Assembly (NCBI GenBank): GCA_018287875.1
Contig: JAGVVL010000015.1
Span: 3,658,001-3,722,000, forward strand
DNA: 64,000 bases
Direction: 5' to 3'
From: Nigrospora sphaerica
Taxonomy: Eukaryota; Ascomycota; Sordariomycetes; Amphisphaeriales; Apiosporaceae
Below are positions 41,962-54,600 of the stretch, piece by piece. Under the pieces are notes generated by a model. The model was not told the DNA's origin. It saw only the letters and a list, made by a program, of their open reading frames with translations, and ran no database searches. Position numbers and translations under genes: made by a program. The stretch's first letter is position 1; each line of letters opens with the position of its first letter.

Positions 41962-43614
41962 ATGTTGTCCGACCACGAAAAGAAGCTGCGTGTAGCCGCT
42001 AAAGCCCACCGAAATGGCCTATCTATGCGAGCCGCGGCCATCAGATATAGAGTATCTAGAACCACCCTATAGCGCTATATAAACGGCGGTGTTTCGCGCC
42101 GTGAGGCCTCTCAGAAACGCTAGAACCTATCCCCAACTATTAAGCGCTTTTTAATACGCTAGGTCAAGTTACAGACCAAGCTAGGCTATACTCCTCCACA
42201 CTTAAGGTTCCGTTTGTTCGCTATGAGGCTATCCTAAGCTTCAGGGGGCCCTCAGACCCTCGGAACACACTAGGTCGGGAGATTCCTGCGGAGATATCCA
42301 GAGTTGAAGACTTTACGAAGCGTACAGTATAACTGGAGACGTGCTAACGCTGTATGTTCCGTTAATATCGTTGAGTTCTTAGACCGGCTAGATGACCCCC
42401 TTATATCGGCTATCCCTCTTGCTTACACTTATAACGCCGACGAGATAGGGACGATAGTCGGTATCGGAGACGCTCCTTTAATTATTGAACTTTTTAAGCT
42501 TAAGGAGGTCCTTATTAACGACCCCCTTAATAAAGATTAGGTGACTATTATGGAGTATATATTTAGTGATAACTAAGCCCTTTTCCCTTTAGTTATCTTT
42601 AGTAGCAAAAACGTTTAACAGCAGTGGTTTAGCGACGAGATGTTTAACGACGACGACCTTAAGCAGTGGAAGTTCGGCTTTAACAGCTCCGGCTAGTTAA
42701 GTAACGAGATAGTGCTACGTTAGCTACGTGAGGTGTTTCTTCTGTAGACGAAGCCCTAGTATTCTCGACAGTGGCGCCATCTAATTATCGACGGCTATAA
42801 CAGCCACATTAACGAGCCTTTCCTTTTAGAGTGCCTCCAATCGAAGGTCTGGTTGAATTTCCTTCCGGCGCACTGCTTATAGATTCTCTAACCACTTAAC
42901 GTCGGCCCTTTCTTAGTGCTAAAGCGGCGGTTCCGGTCTATCCTACATGCCACTTGCTATTCTATAATGGCCACAGTTGCCGGCAAACTAGAGTTCGTGG
43001 CGGCCTGGAAACGGGCTCGGAGTAAAGCCCTCACGAAGGAGAAAATCCTTCGGGGCTAGGAGTTAACTAGCATCTATTTAAGAGACCGATCTAAGGCGCT
43101 TAATAGCAGGCTAGCTATGTAGGCCGATGTTATAACCGCAGACGCACTAGACCGGCTAAAAACACTAGACAGATCCCTCTAAGCTTCAGAAAACCATCTC
43201 CAAACTCCTAAGAACAGCAAGGACCTAAGGGAATTGGAGACATCTGTGTTAGCAGAGGATGGTCTACTGTAGACTGCCGGGGTCCGCCGTATAAGCCGTC
43301 AGGTCTAGAAGGCCCTTAACACTTTTAACGCCACTATCGTGGGACTGCAGTATAGCCAGGAGTAATTAAAGGCTGCATTAAAGAGATAGAGACCTCGAAA
43401 ACAGCGCAGAGTTCTCCTTAGGGCCCAGCAAGCCTTCGTTAACATAGCAGACATCCAACAAGCTAAGGATCAGCTGCAGGACGAGGCTAAGTTTCAGCGC
43501 CCGCGGCGCTTTATACGCCGCCAGCCAAATAGACGGTCGGAATCGCCCCAAATTGAACCAGACCAAAACGAGGAGATAGAGCATGTCGAGGAAGAGATAC
43601 GCGTTCAGTTTTAG
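41962..43614 (+). pseudogene. RIP-decayed pogo transposase (copy C)
   Basis: A 551-codon frame starts MLSDHEKKLRVAAKAHRNGL and is kept in register to its stop with no indel, but holds many TAG/TAA codons. The Psq-type helix-turn-helix is RAAAIRYRVSRTTL-RYINGG. The DDE core is YNADEIGTIVGIGDAPLIIE (first Asp), LSPLVIFS followed by N at GKNV, WFSDEMFNDDDLK-WKFGFN, W-LLIIDGYNSH-like (second Asp) and LPAHCL-IL-PLNVGPFLVLKR, where the third acidic site reads Asn. The C-terminus is a basic coiled coil with an acidic end. The reading WELT-IYLRDRSKALNSRLA matches copy B. Confidence 0.8.
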
Positions 43615-43680
43615 CTATAGAGGCCTTATAGTGGCTGCAAAACACCATAGTGAATAGAGTGGTGTTGATATTCTAGTGAC

Positions 43681-43722
43681 GTGGCCCATACAAGGGGTGG
43701 CCCGTTCAGTGGGGTGCTAACT
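43681..43722. repeat. Terminal inverted repeat, right, pogo copy C
   Basis: Ends gtggggtgctaact before TA. Pairs with 41796-41837. Confidence 0.8.
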
Positions 43723-44272
43723 TACATGATCACAGAACAAAGAGGGCCGCTGTAGACCCCACCCCAGGTGCATATCCTTGCTCCTATATCCTTTAAGCAC
43801 TTCCTTGCTTTAACGTCAGCGAGCTCATTTTACTTTGTATGTCCCTTCGTCGTTGTAAAGAGACGACCAAACAAACGACTATACAAGCAAATCTAATAAC
43901 AAGCATCATCAGAAGAAAGCCTCCACCACTTGCCGGCCGCAGAAGCCAAATGTATGTCATCGGCAGGCATGATTGCACTCTAATCTCTGAGAAAGTGGGG
44001 TTGCGTATCACATGCCGCTTAGGGAACGGGCCCTTCCCTCGGGTTATACTGAATTTGGACGAACCAGGGGATACACCCCTGAAACAGGGTAGCATCGTGT
44101 GCCCACCCCTGTCGATGCCAACATCACATCACTGCCGGCCAAAAGCTAGGACTCCAGCAAGATAAATGGAGATGTTCTGCGCCAGGACAGCGTGCGACTC
44201 TGTCTTTGACGTGCCTACGGCGTTTTCCGGATACCTCCGATCAGCACCGCCTGTCGCGACTGGCAAGTCATC
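43723..44272. other. Intergenic region upstream of the mannanase gene
   Basis: No gene supported. It should contain the promoter of the GH5 gene; no clear element was recognised. Confidence 0.4.
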
Positions 44273-45578
44273 ATGAGATTCCTGTGGATATTCCTTCCCT
44301 TGGCCCTGGCCGCCGTCGCTGTCACGGTGGCACCAAGCCCGCCTGGTCGTCTTGTCCCCGCAGCAAAGCCCGGCGCCTCAGTTCCAGCCGGCTTCGCCAG
44401 CACCGACGGGACGCGGTTCGTTATCGACGGCCAGACGCAGTACCTGGTCGGCACTAACATCTACTGGCTCGCCTTCCAGATGAACGACACCGACATCGAC
44501 CTCGTGTTAGACCAGCTTGTCGACTCAGGCATCCGTGTCCTACGCGTGTGGGGGTTCAATGACGTGACCACGATACCAGAGGATCCGACGACCGTGTGGT
44601 TTCAACACCTGTCAGCCGCCGGGTCCGTCGTCAATACCGGCCCGAACGGGCTTCAGCGCCTCGACTACGTCGTCGCCGGCGCCGAGAAGCGGGGAATCAA
44701 ACTCATCGTGCCCTTCGTCAACAACTGGCAGGACTACGGCGGCATCCCCGCCTACACTGCCGCCTTCGGCTCAGGGAGTTCTACCTGGTTCAAGCACGCG
44801 GAGTCCCAGGCCCAGTATCAAACGTACATCCGAGCCGTCGTCGCTCGCTACGCCGACTCGCCTGCCATCTTTGCCTGGGAGCTGGCCAACGAGCCCCGGT
44901 GCATGCTCTGTAGCACCGACGATATCTTCAACTGGGCCGCAAACACGTCGGCATTCGTCAAGTCCCTGGACCCGCACCACCTTGTCACGCTTGGTGACGA
45001 AGGTATGGGCTTGACGGGGGGCCTATGGCACCCGTACTGGATCGTCTACGGCTTGGACTACTGGCGCAATTTGCAGATCGAAACCATCGACTTTGGTACA
45101 TTCCACATGTATCCCACCAACTGTGAGTAAACCATCGGAAGATTTTGTGGTTGAATCTAGGTATGTATGGACTGACACTGTTCGCCATGATTCAGGGGGT
45201 GTGCCCGTCAGCTTCGCTACTTCATGGATTACGTCGCACGCGTCTAAATGCGTAGCCGCCGGAAAGCCGTGCTTTTTAGAAGAATGTAAGTGTACCATCA
45301 CCGCCGCCAGTAATAGTCGCGAAAAAAAAGTGCTTACCTGTTCTCCTGTAACAGATGGTATACCATCCTCCAAAGGCCACTGCTCCACGGAGCGGCCTTG
45401 GCAGGAATTGGCGTTCGAGACGGAGGGTATTGCCGGGGATGCGTTTTGGCAGGCGGGCACGGTTCTGAGTACTGGAAAGACGCACGACGACACGTTTACC
45501 GTCTATCATGGCACAGATGACTGGAAATGCTTAGTGGAAGACCATGTGGCCAAAACGGCGAACGAGGTAACTGGGTAA
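44273..45578 (+). CDS. Secreted endo-beta-1,4-mannanase (GH5, subfamily 7 type)
   Basis: Three exons: 44273-45122, 45196-45285 and 45355-45578. The introns are gtgagt...cag (73 nt) and gtaagt...cag (69 nt), with phases consistent, giving 387 aa. A signal peptide (MRFLWIFLPLALAAVAVTVA) is followed by the GH5 barrel: YLVGTNIYWLAFQ, GIRVLRVWGFND, IKLIVPFVNNWQDYGG. The acid/base is in WELANEPRC (Glu207) and the nucleophile in CFLEEYG (Glu312/313). The C-terminal HCSTERPWQELAFET and WQAGTVLSTGKTHDDTFTVY fit fungal mannanases. It would hydrolyse internal mannan bonds of plant hemicellulose outside the cell. No cellulose-binding module is seen. It flanks the terpene genes but has no evident link to them. 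Confidence 0.9.
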
Positions 45579-45773
45579 ATGGCGTGGCAACGTGGTGACG
45601 GGAAAGGAGCAGCATTGGTACCAACTAGGACCATCCTCAGCACCTAGCTTTAGCTGAGTAACAAGTCATTCGCTGCTTGATCAGTTTGTTTTGTAATCTC
45701 ACACTGCCTATGGCAAGATTGGCGCCTTGAATCTAGTAACTACTACAATTGGCTATATACAAGAGCATGCCGT
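45579..45773. other. Spacer between convergent genes
   Basis: Tail-to-tail spacer of about 200 bp. It should hold both 3' ends; nothing else was seen. Confidence 0.5.
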
Positions 45774-47509
45774 TTAAGTAGGAAGGCCAGAAATTGATGG
45801 AAAACATGCCGCGATTACTGGCAGGTGGATCATCTCGAGTGTTGGTGCGCTGACATCCCGTTTCTCGGTGCTAGCAAACTCGATCTCAGAAAGCGGCGCC
45901 TTCCAAAGGCTTGGACGTAATGGTTCCCGCATGGCCTCGATCGCCTTAACGGCTAAAGCTGTCGTGAGGCCTCGGTGGCCCAATTTGATTCCCGTCTTGC
46001 CGTACTGGCACAACCAGCCAACTTCGAAGCTGCCATCGGCCTGCTGGGCCGCCAACAGCCGCGCTAGGTCCCCTTCAATCCGGGTGCCGAGACCCACGAA
46101 CTGACAGGCCAGCACCCGCATGGCTAGACCCATGGAGTCGGCTGCGACATTGATGCACTCACTGAGGCGCGTCGCGAGGAGCTGCAGTCCCGCACCTCCC
46201 TGGTGCAGATCCGAGTCTGGGTTCTCGGCGAGAAGCCTCGCGAAGAAGTATAGGAAAACGTCAGGTTGATGGTAGTACCGCGTCCCGTTCGCATACGCCC
46301 TGTGTTGGAGAACCTGCCATATCCACTTCTTGGTGGCCTTCAGACGGGGGTCGAGGCCGCGGCGGTAAGCGTAGAAAAACCGCACGACATTGACACATAC
46401 GGCAGGGTCGGTGCGTTCGCGCCCTTCGCCAAAGTAAACCTACAGCACGAACCGCTTGGTGTCAGTAATCGTTTTATTGCCTGCTGGCCATGTATGGAAG
46501 TTGAGCTGGGAATATCATACCTTGACGATGCCATCTGCTGTAGTCATAGCTGGCGACACCATCTCTTCCATCACAGATTCGGCTACTTCGGGACTCGATC
46601 CCAAAGTTTTGAGTCCATAGGCTGTCGTGTCCACATCATCCGGATAATTATGGCAGGTGCCAAACGGGGTCCCTAACTCCAGTTAGTTGACACCGTTTCA
46701 GAGGCAACAGGCACAGATGGACATGGCTTACCGATGAAGTAATTCCATGTCCGATCGAAGGGCCGAAGGTTTATAAGGCTATCATCGTTCATGAGTTCAT
46801 GAACCAGGAGCTGGCCGAAGTTGTCGGGCACAACGACGCCTGTGCTTGTCTCGGAGTATAGCTGGCCAGCGTGTGACCGGAGCCATGCCCTGCCCCTTTC
46901 GGCCGGGTCACACAGAAGGGCAAAGAGTCTTCTGCGTACCTCTTCGGAATTTTCGAATACGATGCCGTCCCTGAAGCCTACAGACTTGGCGGCTAACACA
47001 TTGTCGGCCTTGTCGTCGACGAACACGGCTTCGCTGGGGTTTAGGTTGGCCTGGGCGAGAACGTGATGATAGAAGCGAAGTTCGGGCTTGCACATGCCGC
47101 TTTCGCAGGACGTGAAGATGTAGTCGAAAATATCCCAGTTGAAGGGCTTTGCGCGCAAGATCTTCCAGTCGGGAGCGGAGATATTGGACATGGCATACAC
47201 CCGTAGGGCCGCGTGAGCGGCCTTCAGCTCCTGGATAAATGCTACAACTCCATCATTTTGGCCTTGCGATGCCCTCGCCAGTTCGAAAGCGGTAGTGATA
47301 GCATCAAAAGATACGCTGTATTGGACAGCAAGGCGCGAGTAGCACTCATTCTGATCAATGTGGCCGCAGTTGTATCCTTGCCAAATGGACGAGGTACGAA
47401 ATTCTTTGAGAAGCTTTGGTTGCACAGGTAGCTCTGGGGCGGGTTTCCAATTGCAAAGGACGTCGCCAATGTCCAGGATTATAGCCGTGACAGGTTTAAC
47501 GATAGCCAT
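45774..47509 (-). CDS. HAD-like class II terpene cyclase, AstC/drimane-synthase type
   Basis: Three exons: 47509-46732, 46672-46521 and 46439-45774. The introns are gtaagc...actaac...ttag (59 nt) and gtatga...actgac...gtag (81 nt), phases consistent, 531 aa. I start at MAIVKPVTAI (good Kozak); an upstream in-frame Met lies at 47581. HAD-like part: ILDIGDVLCNW (Asp13), YAMSNIS, CKPELRFYHH and VFVDDKADNVLAA. The cyclase part begins IGTPFGTCHNYPDDVDTTAY, with the class II acid motif DVDTT (272-276), then TDPAVCVNVVRFFYAYRRG, GTRYYHQPDVFLYFFARLL and GIKLGHRGLTTALAVKAIE. AstC protonates and cyclises farnesyl diphosphate to a drimanyl diphosphate; related enzymes also remove the diphosphate. A drimane-type product is inferred here. 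Confidence 0.88.
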
Positions 47510-49072
47510 TGTGATGGAGTAGCGAGTTCGGCTCGAGGTTATGCAGGAGATGGGAATTTTGTTGAGGTTGGAAAGGTTCACTCCTGGTTTGGATTCCGAC
47601 TAGCATTCTAGAGAGACTTATATAGTGATTTGGCTGAAGATGGCCTCTTGTCCCGTGCATACTCCTGTTTCACCGGGCTCGTGGTGATCACCAGCAGCAA
47701 TGGTAGTCCTCATTCCGATACTCTGCTTGCTACAGGTAAGCCTCTGGTTTCAGGATAGTTGCCAAGTTGGTCGTCTTGGCAGCCTGACTAAATCTTCAGG
47801 CACAATAGCGAATGCATAAACCACTCCATGCACGATAACACATCTGGGCTCCATTTCTTTTTGCCAGCCTTATATAGCACGATTTGCCTTGGTTAAGTCT
47901 TGGTGCTGAACGGGTAAGCTAGTGTGTCAATTAGAGGCTCTTTTTGAAGCTGTCTAATATTTCCCTCTGGGGCACTGTCGACAGCACCTCTACTGTAAGG
48001 GTGGCAGGACATAACCACTCACCCACAATGCCAAAAAGCCAGGTATATCCATTTGCTCCAGAAGGCCCTTACGTCTATCCACCCACTGATTTCCGTATCA
48101 TTTATTTGATAGATAAAGTTGTCTTACAACACGATTTTCACACTGATGAAACTTTAGAGCACGTTTTACGTAGTAGGTGTGCTATGTATTATATGGGCTG
48201 GGATTCATCCAGACGCAGTAGTTATCCAGGCTGCCCTGACCTAAAGTCTCGGGTGCGCATCTAGGCGAAACGAGCTGAGTGTCAGTTTGGAATAGAGCAA
48301 AGTCTAATTTTTCAAGTATCAAAGTCTAGCCTCCCAAAAACGCTAGACGAGTATCTGTGTGGGTTCTTGCGCTACCATAAGAGGGTAGTGTCGGAGGTTT
48401 CCGTCTCCCACCGCAGTAATCCAAGACTGCAGGTGAATCCTGGATAGAGGAGCTGGTATTAGCTCTAGGGCCATACCGAGCACTCTACTCAGTAAATACG
48501 GGCATGACGCATGTAACCGGCCTTCCACGCGCCACCGCTCTCGTCGAACAGATTCGAGAGCCTTGGTCCATGATTCGGCGCCTTGGTCGCCAACAAGCGT
48601 ACTTTTGACACAGAATTGATCACAATCTCATCTTCATCAGGTTTTTGACAGACAGACACCATCTTCTTTGTGGCGATATGAATTTGGCCCAACACGACTC
48701 GTGAGTGTCAGGGCCTGTTACTCAAATAACATGGGTCTTCTCTCCTGATATCCCTGGCGCTTTCAGCTGTGACACAACATAACAACGGCCGGCATCGGCG
48801 GTTTGTCATGACTCCGGTCAGTCTCAAATCATGTTCTGCGTAGATGACGAAATCCTAATCTTGAAGCAAGACTGACCGCGCAAATATTCGGTAAGCAAAA
48901 GTAGACCGCATGACTTTACTTCCATGGCCATGTTTTTCCAAAAGTCCATCATTTCAATGACAACATCGTTGAAAGTTAGTAATCCAACCTCTTTACCTAC
49001 TATTTAACCCCTCATCTACTACCCTCAACCAGCACCATTCGCTTTACTGATAGACCAGTGCTATATTTGATA
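47510..49072. promoter_or_regulatory. Shared upstream region of two divergent terpene cyclase genes
   Basis: About 1.56 kb between the HAD-type cyclase (minus) and the class I cyclase (plus). A TATATAAG box on the minus strand at 47617-47624 is about 110 bp before the first gene. A TATTTAA box at 49001-49007 is about 70 bp before the second. A shared region would allow co-regulation (inference). The open frame at 47944-48264 has no recognisable content. Confidence 0.5.
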
Positions 49073-50339
49073 ATGACAACCCAGTCGCTCCAGTTGAACA
49101 GGATTGCAACAGAAAAGGATCTGGAAGATGTGATCCCTGTGGCTTTTTCCTGGAATTATATCCCTCGACTCCCATCTTTCCTCGTCGCGAAAGACTGGGC
49201 ATTTGAGGTACCCATCGCCAACAGGGCAGCTGTGGACCCCTTTGTCGTCAACGCATTTCCCATCAACCCCAAAGCCGCCGGTCTGCCCTATCACACAGGC
49301 TTTACTTGTCTTCGTCACAATCGGCACTGGCGGGCGGCGCTAAAATACGCAGGGGAGATGTGTGAGTTGGTCGCAGCAGACCAGAGTTACAACAATGCCA
49401 AGTTGTCTCGCGGGGGGAACCTCGCAACGATTGGCCAGCGGGAACTTCGTGCTCCCCTGGGCGAGCGTTTTGTCACTTTTGCCATCAATCTCTTTCCCCT
49501 GGCGGACGAAGAGCGCATGAAGCTGATCGCCGTCGGAATCCTATTCGTGGTAATGTTCGATGGTGAGGCGCTTCTCTGCTTTTTGTTGACTTTATTACCA
49601 CGTTCCTTGTTGACCCTATTCCGCAGATTCTTGGGAAGAGGCCCCAAATGAGGACCTTAAGAACGTCCAGGACGATTTTGTTGCCCGCATGCGCGGCGAG
49701 AAGGCCCAGTCAACAGAGACGGAGGGCACACCACTACAGGCGCGCATTGACGAAATCGTCGCGATGTGCCGAGCCTGTGACAAGAGGACGGGCACCGATG
49801 CTTGCCACGACTTTATTAACAGGATGCTGGAGTGGGTGATGCATTCGCAACCCGAACAGCGGGGCTTCCAGTCCCCCCGCGAGTACCTCAACTACCGCTG
49901 GATGGACGCTGCCAACTGGTGGCTTGCTGCCGCCTGTAAGCTGAGCATTGCATCGTCCGTCTCCTTGACCGACTCCGTCATTGAAAAGGTTCTCCGACTC
50001 GCCGGCGACCATATCTCCATCGTTAACGACCTTGGCTCTTTCGACAAAGAGCTCGCCTCCTTCGAGTCGGGCCGCACCGTCGTTTTTATCAACCTGGTGC
50101 AGGTGCTGCGGAAGAGCTGCGGTCTCTCCGTCGCCGACGCCAAGGCGGCTGCTTTCCTTCTGCAGCTGTTGAATGAGAAGGAGATCCTGGCCGAGTGCGA
50201 ACGCCTACAGACGGACGAGCGCATGACACTGGAGCACTGGCGTTTCGTTGACACCCTGCTCCTGCTGTGTGCCGGCAACACATTCTACACCATGACGACG
50301 TCTCGATATGGCGGCGAGGCTGCCAGAGTCAAGCTATGA
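49073..50339 (+). CDS. Class I terpene cyclase (DDxxE, NSE)
   Basis: Two exons: 49073-49562 and 49627-50339, with an intron gtgagg...cgcag of 64 nt splitting the second Asp codon, giving 400 aa. I start at MTTQSLQLNRIAT; an in-frame Met five codons earlier is weaker. The metal-binding motif is MFDDSWEE (Asp163, Asp164, Glu167). The NSE triad is NDLGSFDKE (Asn297, Ser301, Glu305). Other helices: CLRHNRHWRAALKYAGEMCE, REYLNYRWMDAANWWLAAAC and HWRFVDTLLLLCAGNTFYTM. Such enzymes ionise farnesyl or longer diphosphates with three Mg ions in the cytosol. The product cannot be predicted from sequence by eye. Confidence 0.88.
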
Positions 50340-52929
50340 GGGCCAGGGAAAGGTCTATGAGCGTGTATGACTTGGGTTCAACAAATTTGGTCATTTGATT
50401 TAAGAATTCCATGCTTGTTATTCATTTCATACGCAGGAAGCTTTTGCAGTTATTCTTTGAATTCGCCGGACATCACAAGCAAGTGAGCGCAAGCAAAAAC
50501 CCTGTACCGACGCTTACCTCCCAGTTCGATAAAGCCCCAGAATTTGCCACTGAAGGGGAGGTTGGGAATTTTCGCATGTTGTCCTAACATATCTTGGCAA
50601 CACTTGAACTCTCGTCCGTCATCGGCTAGGCGTTCAATTACAACTGTCGACGGAAGATTTTCATCCTTTCCTATTTCCTTCCCACCACCCGCCTTTTTGA
50701 ACACGCACTGTAGCTGCTTGCCAGCTAGTAAGTGGGATTTGTATTAACGATATTATGACGACATCGAACTATTTGAACACGCAAACCCTTGATATCTCTG
50801 GAGTCGTTTAGAAGGCAGAGCCGCGAAGAGAGTGGCTCGCCTAGCTCCCACCTACTATATCGATTGCTATTGCTATTTAGTCTAATAAAATGCTGTATAT
50901 ACTTAGGCTTCACTTTGAACTCCCGCTTAGCTGTATAAAGAAACTCTTGAATTCTCTTTTGCACATAAGATTAGCCCGCGAGGCTTAAAGCACCATTCTT
51001 TCGCATCTCTACTGATAAAAGGGGGGGCTGAATAAACCGTTGATTACGACTAGACCCTCACGAGTTAAACTAGCATGGTCAGGCCCTAAAAGAATGTTTT
51101 TAATCAGTATTGAGGCTTTTAGTAGCTGGAGGGCCTGTAAAGGTAGAGGGATCATGGTATTACTAGGCTCCGTTAGTTGATTTGAGAGAAGGATAATCCC
51201 AGTCAGGTTACCGAGGCAAAGACAGCTTGGTGTTTCGACAGTAGCAGCAGAAAATATGCGCAGTGTTTTGCCGCCCTTTACGCTTTAGGCTTGGTATGAT
51301 CGGGGCAAGAACTTGATATTACAAGCAAGACGCGTGGCGATCTAAAGGTGTATCCTGATAGGCCTGATGGATCTATGAACAAAGGACTAAGGGTTTGAGC
51401 GTACTCTACACTGAACCCGGCCGATGGTGACATGTCAGCTTCCTGCCACAGGCTTTCCAAGAATAAAGGGGCCGGCAATCAGAGATTCTGATGACGATAC
51501 AAGTGCATGCTAAAGTTCTGGTGCAGCGGGGTATTTGGGCCGGCTGCCAACCTTCGAGATTTAGGAAAGTACGAGGGGACGTGTTTGACGCAGTGCCAGT
51601 GGGGTCGGTGATGTGGGAGAAGGAAAATCACACGAGTCTGCACTATGGGAGTGCTAACTTGGCCTTGTGCGCCACGGGAGGATGGGCTGTAAGAACGGTG
51701 GAGAAATTAGGTTCACTAGGCGCGGTCACTATCATGTGATTTTTTAGGGCAATTAGAAGCATAAGGAACCGTGAGACTAGATCGAATGGAGACGCCTGAG
51801 TGCTAAACCTGAGTGCTTCAGGAAATGAGAAGGCTGAAACCCTTATCTTGCCAAGTTTTGTTTACAGGCCTAATCGTACCTGTGGCCAATATGCACATCG
51901 AGCGATGCCGGTACTGGCCCCGCTACTTCGGCACATAAGCTAGCGAGGGGGAGCATCGACTATCATATGGGAGGATCGCACAAAATCCTACATGAGTGGC
52001 GTTTTCTTGAGGCGCGCTATTGCCGGCCGAGCGGAGGCTTCGATGATTCGCGTATACGTCAGCCAATCCGGCTTCAATAGTTTGCGCGGTGGGCAGCGTA
52101 TCACTTGCTACGCGAAGTACTGGCTTGGTTGAAGGGCGCCAATAATTCCCTTGCAGTGCACCAGGCTCATGCTGACGGACCCCCGAATGTGCGTCAGCGC
52201 GGCGTTATTGCTAAGTATGAGGCATATAGTGATTCATGCCGCAGAGGGTCCCAAGCGGCCAAGGCTACGAGTAATTCGTCACAAGATTATCTGGCAACCA
52301 GTGAAATCGCGGCAGCGGGTGGACAGGCCGGCTTTACCACAGGGTATCTTCAGGCCGGCATCTTGGCCACCTTGGCTACCGGACAGATGGAGAAAGGAGC
52401 CCGGTAGGTTTGCAAAGGGGGAAGTGACGAAAGCGGACTCCCCGTAGATTTCGGGGCTGCTCCGCTCATTTTCCTCGGGGGCGGAACCCTTCCCCGCAAG
52501 GTCCTAGTGTTGCCGCGCCGAGCTGACGGACGGCAAGCAGTGCTATCACAATGCCGCTTTTCCGTGCCAAGCCACAGCCTACCCCAATTCGCTACACCAA
52601 GACTGACCCCACAGCCGCCAAGGGGCCGATTCCATGTTACGCCGACCTTCCAAGACATGCCGCCACGGCGCGGCGTTGGGTGTACGTGAATTCCCAACGA
52701 TTTGGGTCCACGTCGCTCCGGAACAATAGGGGCGGGATGGCGGTCAGCATCAAAGGCGGTCATCTATATTAAAGGTAAAGGTATACGCGACTGATGATCA
52801 AACGGTACGAGATTGTTGGAAATCTGGAGTTGACAACCGCTAGATAACCTCGCAACGCCTTGTCTCGGCCTTGTCTCCACACTTTCTCCACGCGTTCGCC
52901 CGTTCTACCCCGGACCCCGTGGGCCCCCA
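50340..52929. other. Intergenic region, about 2.6 kb, no gene supported
   Basis: Several small open frames (for example 51491-51739, 52105-52407 and a 137-codon minus frame at 52350-52763) overlap each other on opposite strands and show no domain. A repeat remnant is possible but was not identified. Confidence 0.4.
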
Positions 52930-54600
52930 ATGAGGGACGCCTTGAGACCCGGTGACCGGGTCGACACGGACCCCGTGTTCAGCAACCCCAAGGCCGATGC
53001 CGGCGAGAAGTCGGTCGAGGTTGAGAATGGGGGCAACCACGCAGGACCCCGGCGCGTGGTGAGCGCTGAGGAGGAGAAGCGCCTGATGAGGAAGCTCGAC
53101 CGCCGCATCATCCCTATGGTGTGCTGGATCTACCTGATGAACTTCATGGACCGAGGTGAGTGTCTCTCTCTGCCCGGTCCCACAACTCGATGCCCGTGTG
53201 GTTGACTTTGCGATTTCGGCCAGTCGGTATTGGCAATGCGCGCCTGTACGGAATTGAAGCCGACCTCAACTTGCGGGGCGACCAATTTCAGATCGCTGTC
53301 TCGATCCTTTTCGTGACCTACTGTGTAAGTGGGGATGAACAACATAAGCGGCGAGAAAGGGGCACAGTACTGACAGTCGCCATGACGTGACCAGTTGTTT
53401 GAGACGCCGTCCAACCTAATTATCAAGCGACTCCAGCCGGCTCGCTATATCGCGGGGCTGGTATTCTTCTGGGGCATTGTTGCTATCTTCACCGGCTTCG
53501 CGAGCAGCTTTGGGTCCCTCGTCGCTTGCCGACTTCTCCTAGGCACCTTCGAAGCTGGCCTCTTTCCCGGAATCATGCTGTATCTGACCATGTTCTACAA
53601 CAAGCGGCACATCTCGCTCCGTAACGCCTACTTTTACTCCATCTCGGCCATCTCGGGCGCCGTCGGTGGCCTCGTCGCTTACGGCATCGGCTTTCTCGAC
53701 AACGGCGGAGAGGGCACGGCCGGTTGGCGTGGTTGGCGCTGGATCATCGCCATCAACGGCATCCCCACCGTCCTCACCGCGCTCGCCATCCCCTTTGTTT
53801 TGCCCAATAGCCCCGAGACGGCCAAATTCCTCACTGCAGAGGAGCGCGAGAGCCTTGTGTTTCTTCGCGAGGCCGAGGTCGGCCAGACCAAAAGTGGACA
53901 GCAGCTGCACAAGGCCGACGTCATTGCCGGCGTCAAAGACTGGACTATTTGGGCACTGGCCGTCGCTCAGTTTTGTTCGCACTCGGTCCTGTACAGCTTC
54001 AGCGTTTTTCTGCCCACCATCATCCTCCAAATGGGCGACTGGAACACCGCACAGGTACAGGGTCTCACTGTTCCCGTTTACATCGTCGGTTTCGCCACCT
54101 ACCTGACGGCTGCGTTGTATAGCGACAAGATCCAACAGCGAGGCCTGTTCTGCATGGGCGGCGGCGCCTTCATGATCGTTGGTTACTGTATGCTCATCGC
54201 CAACGGCGGTACGGGCCTCAGCTTCGCCGGCTGCTTCCTCGTCGCCACCGGACTCTGGACCGGTTCCGGCTCGGGTATGGCCTGGATCACGGTCAACCAG
54301 CCGCGCTACGGCAAGCGCGCTTTTGCGAGCGGTATCTTTATCACCATCGCAAACTCGGCCGGCGTCGCCTCTCCTTTCCTCTTTAGCAACGAGCACGCGC
54401 CCCATTACCGCCCCGGCTACGGCGCCACCATCGGCATGCTCGCCTTGGCCATTTGCATTCATACCGCTGTCTACCTGCACTTTCGCCGTAAGAACCAGCG
54501 CAAACTTGCAGGCAAGGAGGACTGGCGCATTCAGGGTATGACGGAGGAGGAGGCCGCCGAGCTCGGCGAGGACAACCCCCGGTACCTTTACACTTTGTAA
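52930..54600 (+). CDS. MFS transporter, allantoate-permease (Dal5/ACS) type
   Basis: Three exons: 52930-53155, 53224-53324 and 53395-54600. Introns are gtgagt...cag (68 nt) and gtaagt...cag (70 nt), phases consistent, 510 aa. The N-terminal cytosolic tail ends in KLDRRIIPMVCWIYLMNFMDR, then VGIGNARLYGIEADL, the family hallmark. About 12 membrane helices follow, with conserved CRLLLGTFEAGLFPGIMLYL, GWRGWRWIIAINGIPTVLTA and PNSPETAKFLTAEER. The central loop runs about residues 255-290. Relatives import small carboxylates, ureides or vitamins with protons. In this neighbourhood export or import of a terpenoid or precursor is only a guess. Confidence 0.9.

Larger units (their letters stand above)
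41796..43722 (+). mobile_element. pogo/Fot1-type transposon (copy C), 1.93 kb, TA target site
   Basis: Terminal inverted repeats 41796-41837 and 43681-43722 match at 33 of 42 positions (both contain cgggccacccc and atgggccac) and are flanked by TA at 41794-41795 and 43723-43724. One RIP-decayed transposase fills the interior. Confidence 0.85.

Noticed and set aside
47944..48264. 106-codon plus-strand frame between the terpene cyclases
   Set aside because: No recognisable domain or gene context and a stop soon after; left as unsupported.
52350..52763. 137-codon minus-strand frame upstream of the MFS gene
   Set aside because: No domain, and similar-length frames overlap on the plus strand.
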